NCBI RefSeq assembly: GCF_001428075.1
Contig: NZ_LMSI01000020.1
Coordinates: forward strand, 183,549-243,013
Length of the DNA: 59,465 nucleotides
From: Arthrobacter sp. Soil764
GTDB lineage: Bacteria > Actinomycetota > Actinomycetes > Actinomycetales > Micrococcaceae
Direction of reading: 5' to 3'
Part shown: piece after piece, positions 53,677 through 59,465 of the stretch
Numbering within the stretch: position 1 is the first letter of the stretch
Layout: every line of letters starts with the position of its first letter
Notes under the pieces: generated by a model
Seen by the model: only the letters and a program-made list of their open reading frames with translations
Database searches by the model: none
Told to the model about the DNA's origin: nothing
Translations under genes and position numbers: made by a program

Positions 53677-55605
53677 ATGTCTGAAACCACCACCAACACC
53701 GCGGTAGCCACTGCATCGCGCAGTGACCTGCGCAACGTCGCGATCGTGGCCCACGTTGACCACGGCAAGACCACCCTGGTCGACGCCATGCTCAAGCAGA
53801 CCAACTCCTTTGCCGAGCACAACCACCTCGAAGACCGCGTGATGGACTCCGGTGACCTGGAGCGCGAAAAGGGCATCACCATCCTGGCCAAGAACACCAC
53901 GGTGGCCTACAACGGTCCGTCCTCCAACGGCGAGACCATCACCATCAACGTCATCGACACCCCCGGCCACGCCGATTTCGGTGGCGAAGTGGAGCGCGGC
54001 CTGTCCATGGTGGACGGCGTTGTCCTCCTCGTCGACTCCTCCGAGGGCCCGCTGCCCCAGACCCGCTTCGTGCTCCGCAAGGCCCTTGCCGCGCACCTCC
54101 CGGTGATCCTGCTGGTCAACAAGACCGACCGTCCGGACGCCCGGATCGACGAAGTGGTTCACGAGTCCATGGACCTGCTCCTGGGCCTGGCGTCCGACCT
54201 CGCCGACGAAGTGCCGGACCTGGACCTGGACAAGGTCCTTGAGGTTCCCGTTGTCTACGCCGCCGCCAAGGTTGGCCGCGCCTCCCTGGAGCAGCCGGCC
54301 AACGGCTCCGCCCCGGACAACGAGGACCTTGAGCCGCTGTTCAAGACCATCATCGAGCACATCCCGGCCCCCACGTACAACCCCGAGGGTGTCCTGCAGG
54401 CGCACGTCACCAACCTGGACGCCTCCCCGTTCCTGGGACGCCTCGCCCTGCTCCGCATCTACAACGGCACGCTCCGCAAGGGCCAGCAGGTTGCCTGGGC
54501 CCGCCACAATGGTGAGCTCAAGACCGTCAAGATCACCGAACTCCTCGCCACCAAGGCACTGGAGCGCGTTCCGGCCGAGTCCGCCGGCCCCGGCGAGATC
54601 GTGGCTGTCGCCGGTATCGAGGACATCACCATCGGTGAAACCCTCACCGACGTCGAGAACCCGCAGCCGCTGCCACTGATCACCGTGGACGATCCCGCGA
54701 TCTCCATGACCATCGGTATCAACACCTCCCCGTTGGCCGGCAAGGTCAAGGGTGCAAAGGTCACCGCCCGCCAGGTGAAGGACCGCCTGGACAAGGAACT
54801 GATCGGTAACGTCTCCATCAAGGTGCTCCCCACCGAGCGTCCGGATGCCTGGGAAGTCCAGGGCCGTGGCGAGCTGGCGCTGGCCATCCTGGTTGAGCAG
54901 ATGCGCCGCGAGGGCTTTGAGCTGACCGTCGGCAAGCCGCAGGTTGTCACCAAGACCGTCGACGGCAAGATCCACGAACCGATGGAGCACATGACCATCG
55001 ACGTGCCCGAGGAATACCTGGGCGCCGTCACGCAGCTCATGGCTGCCCGCAAGGGCCGCATGACCAACATGGCCAACCACGGCACTGGCTGGTGCCGTAT
55101 GGAATTCATCGTTCCCGCCCGCGGCCTGATCGGCTTCCGCACCCGGTTCCTCACCGACACCCGCGGCGCCGGCATCGCAGCCTCCATCTCCGAGGGCTAC
55201 GAGCCCTGGGCCGGCCCCATTGAGTACCGCACCAACGGCTCCATGGTGGCCGACCGCGCCGGTGTTGTCACCCCGTTCGCCATGATCAACCTGCAGGAAC
55301 GCGGCTCCTTCTTCGTGAAGCCCACCTCCGAGGTGTACGAGGGCATGATCGTGGGCGAGAACTCCCGCGCCGACGACATGGACGTCAACATCACCAAGGA
55401 AAAGAAGCTCACCAACATGCGTGCCGCTTCCTCCGACACCTTCGAGAACCTGACCCCGCCCCGCGATCTCACCCTCGAAGAATCGCTGGAATTCGCCCGC
55501 GAGGACGAGTGCGTCGAGGTGACCCCGGAAGCCATCCGCATCCGCAAGGTCATTCTGGACACCAACGAGCGCGCCAAGGCCAACCGCGCCCGCGCCAAGG
55601 CATAA
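53677..55605 (+). CDS. typA: Translational GTPase TypA/BipA
   Basis: A 642-residue translation-factor GTPase. G1 is AHVDHGKTTLVDAM, G2 lies in RVMDSGDLEREKGITI, G3 DTPGHADFGGEVER and G4 NKTDRPDARI. Domain II, the EF-G-like domains III and V and the BipA C-terminal domain follow, with GLIGFRTRFLTDTRG and a basic Ala/Arg tail. It binds the ribosome and helps large-subunit assembly at low temperature or stress. Codon use is highly biased, pointing to strong expression. Confidence 0.97.
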   Translation: MSETTTNTAVATASRSDLRNVAIVAHVDHGKTTLVDAMLKQTNSFAEHNHLEDRVMDSGDLEREKGITILAKNTTVAYNGPSSNGETITINVIDTPGHADFGGEVERGLSMVDGVVLLVDSSEGPLPQTRFVLRKALAAHLPVILLVNKTDRPDARIDEVVHESMDLLLGLASDLADEVPDLDLDKVLEVPVVYAAAKVGRASLEQPANGSAPDNEDLEPLFKTIIEHIPAPTYNPEGVLQAHVTNLDASPFLGRLALLRIYNGTLRKGQQVAWARHNGELKTVKITELLATKALERVPAESAGPGEIVAVAGIEDITIGETLTDVENPQPLPLITVDDPAISMTIGINTSPLAGKVKGAKVTARQVKDRLDKELIGNVSIKVLPTERPDAWEVQGRGELALAILVEQMRREGFELTVGKPQVVTKTVDGKIHEPMEHMTIDVPEEYLGAVTQLMAARKGRMTNMANHGTGWCRMEFIVPARGLIGFRTRFLTDTRGAGIAASISEGYEPWAGPIEYRTNGSMVADRAGVVTPFAMINLQERGSFFVKPTSEVYEGMIVGENSRADDMDVNITKEKKLTNMRAASSDTFENLTPPRDLTLEESLEFAREDECVEVTPEAIRIRKVILDTNERAKANRARAKA

Positions 55606-55621
55606 CACCGCCCTGACCTAA

Positions 55622-55656
55622 CAGAATGCCACCGGCCCCAGGCCGGTGGCATTCTG
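55622..55656. terminator. Bidirectional hairpin terminator after typA
   Basis: CAGAATGCCACCGGCC (55622-55637) and its exact complement (55641-55656) around a CCA loop, between convergent genes. No T-run. Confidence 0.8.
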
Positions 55657-55665
55657 CGTTAAGTC

Positions 55666-55926
55666 TTATTCCTGCCGTGAGGGCGGAGCTTGTCGGGCTG
55701 GACGGCGCGGGGGAGCGGGCGGGACCTCCTTGGCGGCCACCACCTGCGCAAAGGGAATGACGACGTCGGCCTGCCGCGTCCGGACCGTGCAGGAACCGGC
55801 GTCGCAGGCCAGCAGATGGCCCAATGCGTCCGTGAGGCCACCTTCGATCCGGTAACGCACCACCACTCGGATCCCGGGCACAGCCGAGGCAAGAAAGCGG
55901 GCGGGTGAAGGTAATGGCTGACTCAC
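55666..55926 (-). CDS. Small SH3-like domain protein
   Basis: An 86-residue protein with the core GIRVVVRYRIEGGLTDALGH and VRTRQADVVIPFAQVVAAKEV. This matches the SH3-like N-terminal domain of Rv0428c/Cg3035-type acetyltransferases, but no acetyltransferase domain follows; the protein ends in a Pro/Arg-rich tail. It could be a free-standing version or a truncated gene. The GTG start follows from a leaderless -10 box. Convergent with typA and divergent from the ferredoxin gene. Confidence 0.7.
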   Translation of the reverse strand: MSQPLPSPARFLASAVPGIRVVVRYRIEGGLTDALGHLLACDAGSCTVRTRQADVVIPFAQVVAAKEVPPAPPRRPARQAPPSRQE

Positions 55927-55932
55927 CAGTTC

Positions 55933-55938
55933 ATACTA
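55933..55938 (-). promoter_or_regulatory. Leaderless -10 box (TAGTAT) for the SH3-like gene
   Basis: Minus-strand TAGTAT, 6 nt, then GTG at 55926. Confidence 0.55.
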
Positions 55939-56063
55939 GGGGCGCCGGCTAGGTTCGCGGGAACGGGCTGGGAGATAATAGGCTCAGATGTCAATAGTCC
56001 GGCCATGCTGCCGGATGCAAGAGCCGGCGGGAAGCCGGAACCCAACGTGGAGAGGCCAGGGAC

Positions 56064-56390
56064 GTGACGTACGTAATCGCGCAGCCGTGTGTGGATGTCA
56101 AGGACAAGGCATGTATTGAGGAATGCCCGGTCGACTGCATCTATGAGGGCGAGCGTTCGCTGTACATCCATCCGGACGAATGCGTGGACTGCGGCGCCTG
56201 CGAACCGGTGTGCCCGGTGGAAGCCATTTACTACGAGGATGACACCCCGGAGGAATGGGCCGACTACTACAAGGCCAACGTGGAGTTCTTCGACGACCTC
56301 GGGTCTCCCGGCGGCGCGGCCAAGATCGGCAACACCGGCAAGGACCACCCCATGATCGCCGCCCTGCCGCCGCAGAACCAAGACCACTGA
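56064..56390 (+). CDS. fdxA: 7Fe ferredoxin
   Basis: A 108-residue actinobacterial ferredoxin. The N-terminal cluster motif C9-x7-C17-x3-C21-P is the 3Fe-4S type; the second motif is CVDCGACEPVCP for the 4Fe-4S cluster. It carries electrons in the cytoplasm, for example to P450 systems or reductases. The GTG start has GAGG about 9 nt upstream. The dapC gene follows after 14 nt, the same pairing as mycobacterial fdxC with an aminotransferase. Confidence 0.94.
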   Translation: MTYVIAQPCVDVKDKACIEECPVDCIYEGERSLYIHPDECVDCGACEPVCPVEAIYYEDDTPEEWADYYKANVEFFDDLGSPGGAAKIGNTGKDHPMIAALPPQNQDH

Positions 56391-56404
56391 CGCGGACGCA
56401 CGCC

Positions 56405-57556
56405 GTGACCGCAGCAGTGAATTCGTTTGGCCTGGACCTGCCCGACTACCCGTGGGAGGCCATGGCCCCGTACCTGGCCAAGGCTTCGGAGTATCCCGGC
56501 GGAGCCGTGAACCTGTCGATCGGCACACCTGTGGATCCCACGCCGCAGCTGGTGCAGGACGCACTCAAGACTGCCGCGAACGCCCCTGGCTATCCCACAG
56601 TTCACGGCACCCCGGCCCTCCGGGAGGCCATCGCGGGCTGGTTTGAGCGCCGGCGCGGCGTCGCCGGGCTGGACCCCGTCAACATCATGCCCACGGTGGG
56701 GTCCAAGGAACTCGTCGCGTGGCTCCCGCTGCTGCTGGGGCTCAAGCCGGGGGACGTCGTCGTACGCCCCAAGGTGGCCTACCCCACGTACGATATCGGC
56801 GCCACCCTTGCCGGCGTCACCTCGGTGGCGACGGACAACCTGGACGAACTCGATGACGCCACCCGCTCCCGTGTCCGTCTCATTTGGGTCAACTCGCCTG
56901 GCAATCCCACCGGCAGCGTCCGGAACGTTGAATCCCTGAAAGCGCTGGTGGAGCAGGCCCGTCAGCTGGGCGCCGTGGTGGCCTCGGACGAATGCTACGC
57001 AGAACTCGGATGGGGGGACTGGGACGTCCAGCGCGGCGGCCGGCGCGTGCCGAGCATCCTGGACCCGCAGGTGGCGGGCGGCTCACACCAAGGCTTGCTG
57101 GCCGTGTACTCACTGAGCAAGCAGTCCAACCTGGCCGGCTACCGGGCAGCCTTCGTTGCCGGTGATCCGGACCTGATGCCCAACCTGGTCAACAGCCGCA
57201 AGCACGCAGGGATCATCGTCCCCTATCCAGTCCAGGAGGCCATGCGCGTGGCCCTGGGCGACGACTCGCACGTCGAGGCCCAGAAGGACCTGTACCGGGG
57301 CCGCCGGGACCGGCTGGTGCCGGCCCTGCTTGACTTCGGCCTGCAGATCAAGGATTCCGACGCCGGCCTGTACCTTTGGTCGACGGCGGGAGAGGGCACG
57401 TGGGACACGGTGGCCCGCCTGGCCGGCCTCGGCATTGTGGTGGGACCGGGCGTCTTCTACGGAGACGCAGGCAACGGGTATGTCCGGGTTGCCCTCACCG
57501 GAACGGACGAGCGGATCGATACTGCCGTTGCACGCATGGCCGCATCAGCTTCCTAG
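56405..57556 (+). CDS. dapC: Succinyldiaminopimelate transaminase (DapC-type)
   Basis: A 383-residue fold-type I aminotransferase of the DapC branch, which makes N-succinyl-L,L-diaminopimelate precursors for lysine and peptidoglycan. Key parts are NLSIGTPVDPTP, VGSKELVAWLP, SPGNPTGSVRNVE, ASDECYAELGW and the PLP lysine in SLSKQSNLAGYRAAF. The GTG at 56405 follows the ferredoxin stop by 14 nt; a GTG four codons later is an alternative. Operon partner of fdxA. Related enzymes can be less specific, so the substrate is inferred. Confidence 0.9.
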   Translation: MTAAVNSFGLDLPDYPWEAMAPYLAKASEYPGGAVNLSIGTPVDPTPQLVQDALKTAANAPGYPTVHGTPALREAIAGWFERRRGVAGLDPVNIMPTVGSKELVAWLPLLLGLKPGDVVVRPKVAYPTYDIGATLAGVTSVATDNLDELDDATRSRVRLIWVNSPGNPTGSVRNVESLKALVEQARQLGAVVASDECYAELGWGDWDVQRGGRRVPSILDPQVAGGSHQGLLAVYSLSKQSNLAGYRAAFVAGDPDLMPNLVNSRKHAGIIVPYPVQEAMRVALGDDSHVEAQKDLYRGRRDRLVPALLDFGLQIKDSDAGLYLWSTAGEGTWDTVARLAGLGIVVGPGVFYGDAGNGYVRVALTGTDERIDTAVARMAASAS

Positions 57557-57793
57557 GGGTACGTAATAATCATGTGACTCGCCCCACATCCAGTGCCTTT
57601 TGGGCTGGATTTGAAGGCTGCGGATTAGTGACACCCGCCAAGGAGCGGTACTTTTTAAGTGACTATCAATGGTGGCTTTCTACAAGAAGGCAGCCCGGGT
57701 GTTGGAACCTGTCCTCTCAGGCTTCGTGCGCGGCTCACCTGATGTTGGATCAAGCTTTCGACAGAGGCCCAGAAGCCTCATGAAGGGGACTCC
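57557..57793. other. Intergenic region before gltA
   Basis: A 237-nt region without a gene. It has AT-rich stretches (TACTTTTTAAGTGACTATC near 57651-57669) that could hold the gltA promoter, and GAAGGGG 5 nt before the gltA ATG. No clear terminator for dapC is visible. Confidence 0.4.
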
Positions 57794-59080
57794 ATGACTG
57801 AGACCAACAATGCTGCGACCCTGCTCCACGCAGGTGGCGAGCTGAAGCTCCCGCGCATCCAGGTTGTTGAAGGGAACGAAGGTTACGACGTCTCCAAGCT
57901 GCTGAAGCAGACCGGTGCCGTGACCTTTGACCCCGGCTTCATGAACACCGCAGCAACCACGTCGGCAATCACCTACATCGATGGCGATGCGGGCATCCTG
58001 CGCTACCGCGGATACCCCATCGAGCAGCTGGCGCAGCACTCCAGCTTCCTTGAGGTGTCCTACCTGCTGATCTACGGCAACCTGCCCACGCCCACCGAGC
58101 TGGACGAGTTTGACCAGAAGATCCGGCGCCACACCCTGCTGCACGAGGAGCTCAAGGGCTTCTTCGGCGGCTTCCCCCGCGACGCGCACCCCATGCCCGT
58201 GCTGTCCTCGGCCGTGTCCGCGCTGTCCACGTTCTACCAGGACTCGCTGGACCCGTTCAACGCCGAACAGGTGGAGGTCTCCACCATCCGCCTCATGGCC
58301 AAGCTGCCGGTCATCGCCGCCTACGCGCACAAGAAGTCGATCGGCCAGCCCATGCTGTACCCGGACAACTCCATGAACCTGGTGGAGAACTTCCTGCGCC
58401 TCAGCTTCGGCCTGCCGGCGGAGCAGTACGAGCTGGACCCGGTCATCGTCAAGGCCCTGGACCTGCTCCTCATCCTGCACGCGGACCACGAGCAGAACTG
58501 CTCCACCTCCACGGTGCGCCTGGTGGGCTCCTCCAACGCCAACCTCTTCGCCTCGGTATCCGCGGGCATCAACGCGCTCTTCGGCCCGGCCCACGGCGGT
58601 GCCAACGAGGCCGTGCTGAAGATGCTCCGCCAGATCCAGGCCGAGGGCCTCAAGCCCGAGGACTACATGGAAAAGGTCAAGAACAAGGAAGACGGCGTCC
58701 GGCTCATGGGCTTCGGGCACCGCGTGTACAAGAACTACGATCCGCGCGCCAAGATCGTCAAGGCCACGGCACACGAGATCCTCAGCAAGCTCGGCGGCAA
58801 CGACGAACTGCTGGACATCGCCATGCGGCTGGAAGAGAAGGCACTCAGCGATGACTACTTCATCCAGCGCAAGCTCTACCCCAACGTGGACTTCTACACC
58901 GGCCTGATCTACAAGGCGATGGGCTTCCCCGAGAAGATGTTCACCGTCCTGTTCGCCATCGGCCGCCTCCCGGGCTGGATCGCCCAGTGGCGCGAAATGA
59001 TCAGCGACCCCAACACCAAGATCGGCCGCCCGCGCCAGCTCTACATCGGCGAGCCGGAGCGGGACTACCCGGCCCGCTAA
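57794..59080 (+). CDS. gltA: Citrate synthase
   Basis: A 428-residue type II citrate synthase that condenses acetyl-CoA and oxaloacetate. The active-site histidines are in FGPAHGGAN (His267) and GFGHRVYKNYDPRA (His309), with the catalytic aspartate in LYPNVDFYTG (Asp366). The N-terminal beta domain of hexameric, NADH-type enzymes (about residues 15-50) is present. Monocistronic, bounded by its own 5' region and a terminator. Confidence 0.97.
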   Translation: MTETNNAATLLHAGGELKLPRIQVVEGNEGYDVSKLLKQTGAVTFDPGFMNTAATTSAITYIDGDAGILRYRGYPIEQLAQHSSFLEVSYLLIYGNLPTPTELDEFDQKIRRHTLLHEELKGFFGGFPRDAHPMPVLSSAVSALSTFYQDSLDPFNAEQVEVSTIRLMAKLPVIAAYAHKKSIGQPMLYPDNSMNLVENFLRLSFGLPAEQYELDPVIVKALDLLLILHADHEQNCSTSTVRLVGSSNANLFASVSAGINALFGPAHGGANEAVLKMLRQIQAEGLKPEDYMEKVKNKEDGVRLMGFGHRVYKNYDPRAKIVKATAHEILSKLGGNDELLDIAMRLEEKALSDDYFIQRKLYPNVDFYTGLIYKAMGFPEKMFTVLFAIGRLPGWIAQWREMISDPNTKIGRPRQLYIGEPERDYPAR

Positions 59081-59105
59081 TCCTGCAAAGGCCTGAATTA
59101 CGACG

Positions 59106-59142
59106 GCGGCCGCCCACCTTCCAGAGGTGGGCGGCCGCTTTT
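59106..59142 (+). terminator. Rho-independent terminator after gltA
   Basis: A perfect 14-bp stem GCGGCCGCCCACCT (59106-59119) with 59125-59138, 5-nt loop, then TTTT. Also lies beyond the convergent galE stop. Confidence 0.85.
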
Positions 59143-59218
59143 GCGTTAATCACCATCGACTGCTGCGTACTTGTCGTTTTGGGACGTGATAACGACAAGT
59201 TCGGAGCAATCGATGGGT

Positions 59219-59465
59219 TCAGGAGGCGTAGCCCTGGGGGTTGTTCTTCTGCCAGCGCCAGTGGTCCTCGCACATCTGGTCCACCGTTTTGGTGGTGGAC
59301 CAGCCCAAGTCCGCCAGCGCAGAGGTGGCGTCGGCCCAGAACGCGGGAAGGTCCCCTGCGCGGCGGCCGGTGATTTTGTAAGGGATGGGCTTGCCCACTG
59401 CTTTCTCAAAGGAGCGCAGGACCTCCAGGACCGAGGAGCCCTTGCCGGAGCCCAGGTTCCAGCGG
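59219..59465 (-). CDS. galE: UDP-glucose 4-epimerase, 3' part
   Basis: The last 82 codons of a gene that starts beyond the right edge. The reading includes NLGSGKGSSVLEVL, FEKAVGKPIPYK, GRRAGDLPAFWADAT and LGWSTTKTVDQMCEDHWRW, the C-terminal substrate-binding part of GalE. GalE interconverts UDP-glucose and UDP-galactose and would act after GalU. The frame is complete to its TGA at 59219-59221 and looks intact. The C-terminal KNNPQGY is typical. Confidence 0.9.
   Translation of the reverse strand, partial: RWNLGSGKGSSVLEVLRSFEKAVGKPIPYKITGRRAGDLPAFWADATSALADLGWSTTKTVDQMCEDHWRWQKNNPQGYAS

Noticed and set aside
53671..55608. Long open frame antisense to typA (about 645 codons)
   Set aside because: A mirror of strong codon bias in a highly expressed GC-rich gene; low-complexity translation rich in G, V, D, H with no domain.

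Overview
The window is high-GC actinobacterial chromosome, most probably from a member of the Micrococcaceae (Arthrobacter/Pseudarthrobacter-like). Reasons: strong G/C third-position bias, many GTG starts, a DUF222/13E12-type HNH protein, a cysteine-free GuaB3, actinobacterial gene pairs (fdx-dapC, xseB-xseA, SURF1-DUF3817-guaA) and a cluster syntenic with mycobacterial Rv0991c-Rv0997. The genus is an inference from gene content; no marker gene for taxonomy is present.

Layout. 0-5 kb: the 3' end of an HNH gene, an ABC exporter half-molecule, two conserved unknowns on the minus strand, guaB3. 5-11 kb: glpD, an orphan fructose-type EIIA, SURF1, a DUF3817 membrane protein, guaA. 10.7-15 kb: a 1434-residue SF1-helicase-like protein whose nucleotide-binding residues are substituted. 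15-19.7 kb: a lone SAF/CpaB-like protein, an FmdB zinc-ribbon (Ruc-like) protein and 5-formyl-THF cyclo-ligase on the minus strand, divergent from galU, a RimJ-type acetyltransferase and a membrane protein. 19.7-23.8 kb: tRNA-Ala(CGC), then an accessory block with a CBS-domain remnant, a secreted subtilase with LGFP repeats, small orphan ORFs and a frameshifted lipoprotein. 23.8-32.8 kb: two membrane proteins, CorA, and a block of two Lrp/AsnC regulators, two MFS transporters and one LysR, then a BadF-type sugar kinase and a pirin. 33-36.5 kb: a complete osmoprotectant (OpuC-type) ABC operon. 36.6-45 kb: housekeeping genes (AlaT-like aminotransferase, PPK2, exonuclease VII, IspH, RmuC, YchF). 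45-52.5 kb: two family-5 peptide-binding lipoproteins and a peptide ABC transporter with fused ATPases. 52.5-59.5 kb: an SGNH lipoprotein, typA, an SH3-like small protein, ferredoxin, DapC, citrate synthase and the 3' end of galE.

Two sequence-level patterns run through the window. Fifteen genes have a TANNNT box 6-8 nt before the start codon, mostly with no Shine-Dalgarno, which is the signature of leaderless mRNAs; this fixes several start codons. Many transcription units end in perfect 14-19 bp hairpins with little or no U tract.

The items I find most worth following are the helicase-like protein with Q in place of the Walker A lysine, the accessory block beside tRNA-Ala, and the Ruc-like zinc ribbon. 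I found no CRISPR array, phage, insertion sequence or toxin-antitoxin pair.
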